DNA of 64,000 bases from Setoptus koraiensis (taxonomy: Eukaryota > Arthropoda). The notes below the pieces were generated by a model. The model saw nothing but the letters and a program-made list of their open reading frames with translations, did no database searches and was not told the origin of the DNA. Both the position numbers and the translations under genes were made by a program. Positions within the stretch are counted from its first letter, which is position 1; the number at the start of each line of letters is the position of its first letter. Positions 35,383 through 46,885 of this stretch are shown here, in pieces. The stretch lies in the NCBI GenBank assembly GCA_048013815.1, contig CM106586.1, positions 8,742,001 to 8,806,000 on the forward strand, in the 5' to 3' direction.

Positions 35383-35835
35383 CTAAGACTAACAAACGAT
35401 GTGTTATACACCTAACCAATTTAGTCACCGATATCCTGTCAGTTAGCGCTTGAGTTCGAACATCATGGAGCCTATGTAATTGAGACTAACTACTGATCAC
35501 ACAATCAGACAATATTTAGTTTTGATTTTTTTTTTCAAAAACACTTCGGGTAGTTATTATTATTATTAGTCGCATTTACATGTTATCGGATGAATTGTCT
35601 AGAATTCCAGAATCAATTCTTTTCGCATAATTAACGTGGCAGCTCAGAATAATAGTGTGAATTAATTTGGGCGAGCGAAAATCAGGCAGTCGCGGTAATT
35701 AGTCAAATATACAATTTAATGATTTTGGTAACTCACTATTAGCTAGTGCCTCAATCGTGGTAAAAATGCTCTCATTCTTATCTCGCATTGTTGATGCTGT
35801 TTGTAACAATAGATATTCAGAAATAAAGATGCCAT

Positions 35836-36903
35836 CTAAGCTTGTTGAATGGTTGGCTGTGCTCTGGCTTTAGCTGAGTTTTGCAGAGCATTATTGGCTA
35901 GAAATCGCTTTCTCGCTAGAGCTATAATATTACTCTGATTATTGTCATTGTTACTATTAGCTGGGAACTTATTCACTAATGGCTTGATTGCAGGTGCCGG
36001 CGTTGATACCTTTCCATTCGCTGTTGCATTACTGCTGCTAGTATTCAATTTGTTTTTGTTGGCATTGATGGCTGGCGAAGTTCGCGGATTGATATTATTC
36101 TTATTGGCATTGTTTGACGCATTGTTGTTATTGAAATTTCTCTGATTATTCACAGAGGTCTGCTGCCTTTGCTGCTGCTGTAACCTTTGTGAGGCCAATG
36201 CGGAATTCGAAGATGGTTGTGGTGTTGTTTGTTGAAACATGGCAAGATCAGGTGGTGATTTTATGAATGAAGGCAATGTTGGTTTTGCTTTAATGGGCTC
36301 GCTTGGCGGTGGACGCAACTTTTTCCCTTGATTCCGTCTAGCGAACAAGGATGCGAACCTCTGATCTGAATATACAGTGTCGTGAACTCCTGAATTGTTA
36401 GATGTAGATGTTGCATTAGTCTGTTGCTCGTTGGCCGGCTCACTTGATTGATCATCTGAAGCGCTTGGGCTAGATTGTTTGTTAGTCTGTTCCGATGGCT
36501 TGGCGGCTTGCTGAGCTACATTATTTTGGTTTGAGTTTGCCTGACTAACTGCCGCTTGGCCATTTGGGGATCCTCGCCCAAATTGTGGTGCTGACTTGCC
36601 ATTACTTGCACCGTTATTTGAGTTATTTGCAGTTTCAGAGTTTGGATTGAGATCTTCATAATCTTGGCATTTGACAAATAATGATAGCTGATTCGATAGA
36701 AGCAGGATAACCACTGATATTGTGGTTATCTTGAGTAGATTGGTATTTATCATTCGATCTATTGAAAATATTTTACTACGGGTGATATGTAACGCCATTT
36801 TATGTTCATTTGTTTGTATATTTACTGCATGCGATTTGACAGAATTTTTTAATGATAATCTTCTTCGATGATCCGTGACCAAACTTTGTGCTTGTGGCTT
36901 CAC
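35836..36903 (-). CDS. Asn/Gln/Ser-rich putative secreted protein
   Basis: A single open frame of up to 355 codons. Met36 (36798) or Met51 (36753) is the likelier start, because a signal-peptide-like segment begins MINTNLLKITTISVVILLLS and ends near VKC|QDYEDLNP. The mature part is mostly disordered and rich in Asn, Gln, Ser and Ala. Two less disordered islands stand out: DQRFASLFARRNQGKK, followed by a Pro-rich stretch, and IIALARKRFLANNALQN near the C-terminus. The NQGKK and ARR sites resemble prohormone processing and amidation signals, but this is only suggestive. I do not recognise a family. A matrix protein or a peptide precursor are the alternatives. Confidence 0.55.
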   Translation of the reverse strand: MKPQAQSLVTDHRRRLSLKNSVKSHAVNIQTNEHKMALHITRSKIFSIDRMINTNLLKITTISVVILLLSNQLSLFVKCQDYEDLNPNSETANNSNNGASNGKSAPQFGRGSPNGQAAVSQANSNQNNVAQQAAKPSEQTNKQSSPSASDDQSSEPANEQQTNATSTSNNSGVHDTVYSDQRFASLFARRNQGKKLRPPPSEPIKAKPTLPSFIKSPPDLAMFQQTTPQPSSNSALASQRLQQQQRQQTSVNNQRNFNNNNASNNANKNNINPRTSPAINANKNKLNTSSSNATANGKVSTPAPAIKPLVNKFPANSNNDNNQSNIIALARKRFLANNALQNSAKARAQPTIQQA

Positions 36904-39900
36904 AGACTACACTCCAATCTCGTTCTGTTCGCTCTCTCGCACTATCTCGCTTGGTTATTTTGAATATTTTCTATTCTGTCAATATTTGCAGTGCACAAAT
37001 GAGCTGTTTTTAAAGAAAAGAGGTTACAGTTATTAGTTTTATGGTTGCAATCATTTATGGCTCTATTTGAATTTCAGTGTATCAGATTATTGACGATGAT
37101 ATTATATAATATAATGAAAATCACTCCGTGCGGCGAACAATATAAAGACTCACTGGTTAAACTTGACATTAGATACCATTTCCACTATTAATCTGTTAAC
37201 TTATCGCACAAACTACTGATTGACAAGATAAGGATTTTCATTTCAATAGTATTGTTATCTGAGGTCAACACCTTAATTTAAAACAATGAATAATAGAGAA
37301 GAAAGCAATCATTATCTTAATCTGAACTTCCTACACCTTAGACAGTGACATATGTAACTGCTGAGACTACATCAGACTAGCCAACTGCTCGGTGAATAGC
37401 TTGAAATAAGACGTTGTTCTCGTACTACCAGTCTCAGGTATAAATTAGATATCAGTGATTGATTATCTAGATAAAAGAAGGAGGCGTCTGCCTGTTGCAA
37501 CTTTTCTCTGAATCAAAGTATTCTGGATCTCCTTTCTCTGATTGTTCGTTATGTTACTCTGTCGAATGTTTGGCTTCATAATATGTTTCCCTCTCTCTCT
37601 CTCTCCCTCCCTCTCTAACTTAAGCTAAATACAATGTACTTCTCACATTTAAAACAATAGCCAAATAGACATTACATGCATGATGATACATTGAGCTGTT
37701 GGTTGTCTAAAAATTTCTTCACACATTACATAAGCAATCACTAGCGGCAGTTCGAAATTACCCCTCCATAGTATAACTAAGGCAAAACTCACTAGTTTAG
37801 TTATCTGGTAGTTGCGCAATACATAGTGCAATATGGGTATTACCTAACAGCACCAATTCGAGTTGGTGCTCTGTTACTTACTACAAAAGTAGAAACATGG
37901 ATCTTGTTGGAACAATAATAATTGTCTGGATGGTGATGATGAAGGCGATTGCTTTAGGTAGATTTGTATTATAAGAGATTATTATTCGTAAGTTTGGAGA
38001 CGCTAGCTAACTGTAAACGTTAGTTTTCTTTCATAACGAACACCCCAACACTAAAAGGCACAGACTTAAGAATTGTCTTTCTTTTGCTATGCTACTTTGA
38101 GCCACTTATTCGCTTTTAGTGCAAGCAGATCTGATGAATAGTTATGAGCAAACAAAGAGATAAACTTACTACTGTTTTGATTACCGTTAAATCTTAGGAT
38201 AACTATATTGGGCGCAACAAAAAAGGTAAAAATAAATTGTGAAATTTTAGCTTCAATGTTGTACTTCTTCTCTTATGTTACTGATTCTGTGTGTTGTGAA
38301 TTTGGTAATTATTAAATAATTCTTACTGCTTGTACATGAAAGTTGTTGTAGCTGTAGTCTCAATAGTCTTATTTAGCAAACTGATTGGCGATCTAATATA
38401 TATTTATATAATAGCTAAATCGTAGTCCGATATCTCATTGCATCGTTCAAAGAGTGTCTGAGTGTCAACTTTTTAGACTGATACAAACAGTAACAGGTAA
38501 TTCAAGCTATGGCCAGGATCGAACGAGAATAGATGGTGGAAATTATATGAGGGCACATGATACTATTACAACCACCTCTACTAGGTATCCTCTAATCGAG
38601 CAGATAACTTATAGCACGGCAATTGGACTGACAGCACAGGGTCGTAACAAGCTTCTTTAGTAACAACTTCAAGTCTAATTTGGCAAATTATTCAGAATCG
38701 ATAAAGCTTATATGACTTATAATTGCTATCGAATGCTAATGAATAGGGCATGAAGCACCCACTAACCTATGCGAGGTTACAGGTGAATGTTATATAAAAG
38801 TGTATGAGCATGCGAGAGAAATAGTGAAAGGAATTTGCTGTTATAAGCATGGCAAAGTTGCATGGCTTTCAGATGGAATCATATGGGATAAAATTCACCT
38901 GAAACATTGGAGGAGAGACAGCGCCCAATCTAATGTTTTTGTTTGAATTGACCATAAATGATGATCATAATCTATTACCAGTTGTCCTTCTCTTTTTTAT
39001 GCCAGTGCACTTGTTGTTTCGCAAGCAAACGAAACAAGAGCCAACAATGTGATGTCTGTCTCGTGCAAGCCATCACTGCCCTATAATCTGTCTACCTCTC
39101 ATGCTGATGATCAATCCAATATATAGTCTCGCTCTTTATGTTAACCTCGGCTTATGCCCTAGAATGTTCACAATGGAATGACGAATAAGGTTTGCACGCT
39201 CGTTAGCTGGCTCACTGGCCGGCCGACTGACTCACAACTATTTATAATTTATCAAGTGTCCGTGAATGACATTGATTTATCGTTTTGAGTTGTTTGTTGG
39301 CGGACAAGTCTAGATTGAACAATATGGTCGCATCTTGCATTAGCACATTCCAGTTCAGAGTATGTAACAGTCTAGATACTTACCTACTGTATAATGGTGT
39401 GTCCAAATCATGAGTTTGTTGTTGGCCTAGGCTTGTCAAAATAAAGTAGTATGATGATGGTATTATTTAGATTGGCTGGCCTGGACGCTAATGTGAATGG
39501 CTGTGCGCGAGACTATCCTGTGAGTGAGATTGAGAGTAATATTGTTCACTGATTGGTTGGTCTAAAAATGGTCGCAATGTTGCTTTATCTTAATTAGTAA
39601 TGTTTCACTTTCAAGGTAATCAAGACGCTTGTGGGCATGATATTGTCCGATTGGATGTTGTTTGTCGGTCGTGTAGAGTCCGCCTCGAACAGAGAGCATC
39701 AAATGATGACGTTCAGATTGTCAGAAAGATTTGCTTTTGTTGTTGTTGTTAGTGGTTGGCGCAATAAATCATCATTCAATAGTGTTGCCCAGTGAGTTTT
39801 GTCCATTTGTTGTTAGTGGTAGTGGTGATATAGTGCAAATAATTTAATAATTTTATAATGTATGTTTGTTAGTAACGATTTAAAGTTATGGCGCCGAGGT

Positions 39901-40599
39901 ATCTCTGGTGAGCAATTGCAATATAATAAATTGAAAGTGTGAGTATTTGAATATTACAATTGCAAGTGTGTTTTTTGCCGTTGACTAGTCTACTATTAAG
40001 TTTGGATAGCAGCTCATCTATTCTTCTCATCGGACCGAACTTTATCTCACTTGTTTAGCGCGTCCAACCCTTAATCATGGGGCTGCCAACGAACGGAGCG
40101 CGAATGAAAAAGGTGTCTGGTATGGCAATGAGTGTGTAGGTTATGAGTTGGTTGGTTTGTGTGATAGCGGGCTTCACATTATTCACTGGTGTAATTATCA
40201 TTGATTGCACTGGGTTTCTGTTGCTGTTGTGGGCCGTTGTCCACTGTCGTGTGTCCAGACTTTAAATGGTTGAAACAAGGATGTGCGTTTTCAATTGTTG
40301 TTGACGATCTTGGGTTGCTCTTCCAATAATTCTCTACTCGCTCGATAAACGCACATTTGCGGGTCAGTCGTCGGTAGCCGTGTAAATGATTGGCGCTGGC
40401 TCGCTGATTGGTATAGTGGCGAGCTGATAGATGAAATTTACTATATTATTATTATTATTCAACTAATAATCAATTATCGGATTGGGTGTGTGCGTTGCGT
40501 GTGAGATCATTAGATGATGACTACGATGATGGCCCGGCTCACCCAAGCGAGTGGCTAATAGAATATGCGATAGAATAGAAATAATAAAATAAAGTCCAA

Positions 40600-40668
40600 T
40601 CGAACAGAACGGAATCGAACCGAATTCAATCGAATTCAATTGAATCGAATCGAATTGAATCAATCGAA
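40600..40668. repeat. Degenerate GAATC/GAATTCAATC tandem repeat
   Basis: Five- to ten-base units of GAATC, CGAATTCAAT and GAATTGAATC type run for about 70 bp. Confidence 0.75.
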
Positions 40669-41058
40669 CGTAACGAAAGGCAGCGCGCAGAATAGAACCT
40701 TTGGCTATGTATTAATGATGATGGTCGCCCTTCTACATGGTTACTATACCATAGCTTGAACCAATGGCCAATGCGGGAACCATTCGACGCAACAACACAC
40801 ACACACACTCTATGCCACACAAACACTTGCACTAGCTGTGCCGCGCACAATCTATTTTATAAACCGTATTGACTGCATATACGGTCGCCATGAGTCGCGC
40901 CGAGCAGTTTGTTAACTCACTCGCAACCGGCAACCATGTTGGTTGCGACTCGTAACTAACCAGCAGCACATAACGAATCGTCCATCGACCGACATTCGTT
41001 GGTGTGTGTGTGTGTGTGTGTGTGTGTATAGAGCCACTGTAAACACACCATGCCATAG

Positions 41059-41446
41059 TAGGCTGGCTGTGCGGGCACATTTCGCACATCGCCCTGTTTT
41101 TCGCACAGCCGCCGCACATTTCGCACAACCCCGCAGTGCGAAGTGTGCGAAGTGTGCGAAGTGTGCGGCGGCTGTGCGAAATGTGCGAAACAGTGCGTAG
41201 CACTGTGTTACTATGGCGATCCACGCATGAATAGGAGCGTATGAATCTTGATTTTTATACAGTGCTACGCACTGTTTCGTCCACTCTCTATTCACCCGCA
41301 CATTTCGCACACCCTGCCGCACACTTCGCACACTTCGCACTGCGGGGTTGTGCGAAGTGTGCGAAGTGTGCGGCGGCTGTGCGAAAAATATTTTCTTTTT
41401 TTTTATGTGCGAAAACAGCACCCGCACATTTCGCACAGCCAGCCTA
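41059..41446. mobile_element. Nonautonomous DNA transposon (MITE), hAT-like by target duplication
   Basis: The 388-bp element has perfect 15-bp terminal inverted repeats, TAGGCTGGCTGTGCG at the left end and its exact reverse complement at the right. It is flanked by an 8-bp direct repeat TGCCATAG at 41051-41058 and 41447-41454. An 8-bp duplication is typical of hAT elements. The interior is built of GCACATTTCGCAC and TTCGCACAC units in both orientations, with an inner inverted pair AACAGTGCGTAGCACTGT near 41195 and its complement near 41260. There is no transposase. Intact ends and target duplication suggest a fairly recent insertion. TIRs do not perfectly fit the usual hAT end consensus, so the superfamily is tentative. 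Confidence 0.88.
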
Positions 41447-41612
41447 TGCCATAGTGACTACGGCAACCGATTGCACGGCGTACGGCAGGCCTCTCATGTC
41501 GAGTGAGCTGGGCTCAAAGTCTCAAGTCTCCCGAGATCGACATGTTCCTTTTTGTTCGATATCTCATCAGTGCCTTCAGTGTATTTGTGTGATACACACA
41601 AGCACCAAATAC

Positions 41613-41660
<48 letters not shown>

Positions 41661-43764
41661 CTCTAGAGCCAAGACACATTGTGAAGTGGCACACTAATCA
41701 TCATCATCATTAACTTATTCTGAGAGATTACAATTTTCAACTTCGCTTTCAACGCAACAAGACACACTTGCGCTACCTGGGCTATAGTGTGCTTAGTGGT
41801 CTTGTCCTCGTCTTCTTCGTCGTCGTCTCTTTGTTCATCAATCGAACCATAACAAGACAACACCAAACTGTTGCTAATGCCCATTTCACACAGCCCCAAG
41901 GCTCAAGCACAATCATCATCAGCACTAACGGCAGCAACCGATGACGACGATGGTGAATCTATGAGGAGCGCCATGTTGGATTGTTGTTCAAACACAAGCA
42001 TTGTGTGAGAGTGTGCTGCTGCCACTGCTGCTGCCAGTAGCCTGGTTGTACATACCGACAGACGAACAATAACAACTTATAGACAACTTAAACATATACA
42101 CAAACTATTCTTCTATCCAAATATTATCCAAATCAACGCCGACAACAATCGGAAACTGGCCAGTCAAGCCTTTCTCGCCATGGGCAACAACACTCTAAAT
42201 GAAATGGAATTACAACATAGAGCAAACAGCAAAAGAGAGAGCCAAACAACGGATAGCCGCTTAATCAACGAGTCACCAGTTGATTGTAATTTGATTATAT
42301 TGCTCTAAACTAGACCAAGTACTGTCTTGTGGTGGCGCAACACAAGCCAGATGGTAGTTGTGCGCTAATCACTTCCGAGTTGCCACTTGCAGCCATCAGT
42401 CTGTCGGCCATGTCATTTCATGCATTATGTAATCCCAAGTTATGCTACCTATGTAATAATGTGAGTGAGTGTGTGTGTGATACTGTAATGTTTGTTCGTG
42501 TTTGTTTGTTTGGCGTCCAACTTACTCACACACTTGTCCTTAATGATGCTGCTATTATTAACACATTGATCATTTAATCTCGAGCTAGTGTTATTTAGGC
42601 CTCATGGCACACGACCAGCCCTATTCCACCCTGTCTAGCCGCACTGCTAATTGCTCAACCCTCAATCTTCTCAACAAACACTGCCAATTATAACATGCAC
42701 TTGCACCAATCGGATGTTCTCACTGATTGATTTGATAAAGATCCCATTGCTCGATTTACTCGCTTTATCCTCTCAACCTCTCAGCATTGCCATTGCGCAT
42801 GCTCTGTTCTAACAATAAAAAGAACATCCACACTATGGACTGTACAGCATGATGGCGTAGACCAGTGAACCGCGTGCTTTCATAAAAAGAACGCTGGCTC
42901 GCCAACCTTAACCCATCGAATTTTTATTACATCAGATTATCTTTGACCTCTGTAGGTCGACCGTTTGCTGACTACGCCAGTTAATTGCGTCTACACTGTC
43001 CGAAACTGATTAACGAGCACTGTTGCTGGGTCTCGACCAAAGTTCCATCACAATGTACAGTTTATGTGCAACAAGTGCTTTTTATCAAGCTCATGGCACA
43101 GTTTTTCCTGAGCGCACCAGCTCGGCGCACATGCGCAACAATTTAGAATTGTGTGTAAGTTGGTGTTGAAGAATTTGTCAACACTTGAGCACACATCATA
43201 ACTGTGTTTTATTTTCCTATATTTTATTGTTATCATTATTATTGCTCATCTATATTATGCATCGTTAGATAGCATCATTGGCGCCATTATTTTATAGAAT
43301 AGAATGCTCAGTTATAGGCTGTCATAGAAAGAATTCATTGGACCACAAAGTATTATCAATAATAATAGTAGCAGTAATTATAATAATTATTGGTAATAAA
43401 AGTAATAATAATAAGAACTGAAGCGCCATTAAGAGTATTAGCATGTTATAGAGGGCATATATTCAACGAAAAATAATACAGAGAGATAGAGACAATAACT
43501 GGCTCAATAGATATTAATTAAATAGACATGATTAATAAAATCCTGGCTGTGAATACACGTATTTGGAAACACACACACACAGGATCAATGATCTGACGAC
43601 GACCACTTCGATCGACCCAATTAACAGCAAAGCTTCTTTGACCATCCATGTGACACTAGAGTGATACAACTCTATTTAAATAATACACACCATTAAACAA
43701 CATCATCGTCAGCAATTACCGGCACTAATACTATTGGATTTGGATTATCCTGATGATTATTATC

Positions 43765-46700
43765 CTAGAACGGCTTCGATGTAACATAAATTATCAATTT
43801 GGCCACCTGTGTACTCTGGTGCACTTTGTTGTTGAAAAGTTTCAACTCCAAATCTAATTCTACGTCTTGCGGACCCTGAAGTGGTCTAACCAGATTTACA
43901 ACGGCCTCATTAAATTCAGGCTCTGTTATGCTGAAATCGTTTCTCTTGGCCAACCTCACGTTGGGTTCGCCTGTCTTGTTCGCCGTCAATAATTTCAATT
44001 CAAATTTCGCGTCGATATCAAAACTCTTCGGGCCTCTCATTGTGAACAACTCTGCAGTGCCCTTCGGCTGAAGCTCCAGATCGGCAGGAAACGTTATATA
44101 GTTGTAGGTTATTGAGCTGGGAGTGTTTTTGCTCTTACTTCTGGTAGCCAGTTTGCATTTACTGCAAAAAAAAATCACGAAGAAAACAGTTAGTTAGTTA
44201 GTTAACATACTCCGCCTTCATGGCCTTGAATAAGAAGTATTTTCAAAGATGGAAGTAATAACTTACTTTCTAGCTACGAAGTCTTTAACGTAATTATCGG
44301 GACAGATTATAGAGTTACACTTGAAGCCACCCCGGGTATTGAAGCAGACCCTGTCAGGACCGCATCTATTGATATCTTCAACACACTCATTGACATCTGC
44401 GTTTCGCCAGAAAAGTAAAATGAGAAGTCAATTGATATTATTAGTGAATGATCTTTGAAATCAGCTGAAATCTGCAGGGAATCTATAGCTATTCTGAACT
44501 CTATTTACCTTGACATGTCGTCTGATCGACGGACATCCTATAGCCTTGAGGGCACGAACATTGATAAGAACCTGGAACATTGACACAAACTCCAGCACAC
44601 AATCTGTCGTTGGCGGGCGAGCTCTGGTTCTGGTATAACGAGCACTCATCAATATCTAAGCAACTATGACCATCCTCAGCCAGTTTGTAACCTGATCTAC
44701 ATAGACATTTTCTGGAACCATATGTATTCAAGCAAGTATGCTGACAAGTGTGCTCAACTTCGCTACATTCATTGACGTCCACACAGATTTTAGTATTGTC
44801 GCCTTCATGTCTGAATCCTTGTTTACACTCGCATTGATAGCTACCGGGCTTATTGACACACCGAGAAGTGTCGGGTGGACATAGTATATCGCCACGTTCG
44901 GCGCATTCATCTATATCCTGGCATCGGCCATCTTTGTTTTTGAAGAATCCTGTTTCGCAACGGCACACGTAGGCACCATCGGTATTGACACAAAATTCAT
45001 GGTCATCTAATCTGCAATTATTAGTGCCAAGGCGGCATTCATCAATATCTTCACAAACAGTGTTACTTTTGACATTATTACGTACACCGTTGCCAAAACC
45101 AAGTGTTGCGTCTAGAGACGTCGATATGACTCTATAACCTTTAGGACATTGTTGTTGGCACTTGTAACCTTGTTCGCCATTTTGATTCAGGAAAGGTAAA
45201 CACGTATCGCCTTGTTTGCAAGGATTTGGTCTACAGATATTAATCTTGACACATCGTTTTGAATTAAGATCAATCCTATAATCTGAAGGACAATCAAAAC
45301 CATCGCCTATGGGTGCAACACTACCGACTGGATCTTTTGGCTTGTTAATATCCACACCAGAGTCACTCTCCTCTGATGATGAACTATCTGGACTTGCCGA
45401 GGTTGATGTGGAATCCTCAGTGGCTTCTCTTCTCATCATAGATACTCTGTTGACACAGTTATAGCCCCCTAAGCCGTTATCGACACAACGTTGACTTCGA
45501 CTGTCACAATGATGGTTTCCAGTTGTGCATCTACTCTTAGGGGGGTCGGAACCAAAATGTTCGAAACGAAGCCCACTTTCTGCCGACGGTTTGCATTGTC
45601 TCTCAACTGGATCCCATTCTGAGCCCATTATGCAGAATCTAAAGCTATCCTGAAAATCATCCTGGGATGAGAATCTTGGAATCTGGCGGGCTAGACATCT
45701 GTAACCGCCTTTTGTGTTATCACAAACCTCAGATTGTTTATTGCACGAATGTTGTCCAGATTCGCATTCGTCGATATCAAGACAGTTATATTCGTCGTGA
45801 GCCAATTTATATCCACTAAAGCAGGCGCATTGGTCATGATTCAAAGTCTTACGGGTGACTGGATCAAAAGTGCCTGCCTCCAAACAACGCTGCGCGCACG
45901 AGTTAGCTTGTGAACAATTCAAGGTGGTACCTGTGAGGGGAACATGGAGATTTTTGAAAGAAAATATCGTTAATATGCAACGTATATAGTAATCAGAATA
46001 GGTCGAATGGAGTTCACGAATATTCACCTGGCACAATCAAAGCGGCGGATCTAGGCAAAGCTTGTTGACAGCATTCAATATACGTCTTTTCGTATAGTTG
46101 ACCTGACAGCGAGGATGCAAGCGGCGATATTAGTTTGCATTTATTTTGTCTATTATTATGGATAATATTATTGTTGTGAGTATTGCTATTGAGTTGATTA
46201 GCGCTGACTAGACCAGCCGATTGTTCTTGATTTACTGACGCCGCTGTAGTTGATCTAGCGGCTAATATACCTAGACTACAAGCCATGCAACAATCATTGA
46301 AAGACTCGGTAGCTAGCGTAGCCTCTTTACTTAATTCAACATCCATGCAGCCGGCGCCAGTTTTAGCATATTGTTTGCCAGAATCACAGTTCTTATTCCG
46401 ATGATGAGCCATGCAACATGATTCTAGTATCATTTCGCATTGATCTCCCAATGTGGACAAAGGATCTACTCCGATGCCAGCAATCACGTTATTGAGCGGT
46501 GGTGAAAGATTGTCACCAATTGTTGAAGTTATGTTGAAGGCTTCTGAAGCAGATAATTTACAATTGAACTTAGGATTTTCGATAGCTTTTTGTTTGCCAA
46601 TGATGCAGCATTTGTCAAGTAGTGGTTCTGTATTTGTTTTTTTAGGATGTGCGATATAGCGATTATTATTTTGTCATCTTTCATTAAGCAAAGCACTCTT

Positions 46701-46885
46701 CTCAGTAAGCTGATGATAAGAATAGGACGAGCTGAAGTCAATCAATCATAATCATACTTACGATTACTGAGCTGCTGCTGCTGTTGTTCAGCGTAGCATA
46801 TTGATGAGGTGATATTTAAAATAGTTGATATAGTACAAATATATAAAAAAAATTGGCCTCTGCTCGAAGTATATTTAGCTGCCAT
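43765..46885 (-). CDS. Fibulin-1-like extracellular matrix glycoprotein
   Basis: Five exons: 46762-46885, 46028-46627, 44509-45930, 44267-44396 and 43765-44161, with phases 1, 1, 1, 2; 890 residues. Exon 1 encodes a signal-peptide-like start (MAAKYTSSRGQFFLYICTIS). Residues 42-241 carry anaphylatoxin-like Cys motifs (DKCCIIGKQ, ILESCCMAHH, FNDCCMACS, YIECCQQA). Residues 242-758 hold about nine EGF-like modules, many with the calcium-binding D-I/V-D/N-E-C signature, including DIDEC and DVNEC repeats. Residues 759-890 form the fibulin-type C-terminal module ending KLIIYVTSKPF. Fibulins are secreted, bind calcium and join basement membranes and elastic matrix. An acidic Ser-rich insert (TSASPDSSSSEESDSG) interrupts the EGF array, and the product is longer than the roughly 700 residues of human fibulin-1. 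A donor-like site at 47164 may mark an untranslated first exon. Confidence 0.92.

Larger units (their letters stand above)
36904..43764. other. Gene-poor AT-rich interval
   Basis: Apart from the MITE at 41059-41446 and microsatellites (GT at 41003-41028, CA at 41615-41656) I see no gene. A GAATC/AATTCAATCG-type repeat runs at about 40600-40668. ORFs are short and without domains. The interval separates the Asn/Gln-rich gene from the fibulin gene, both on the minus strand. Confidence 0.55.
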
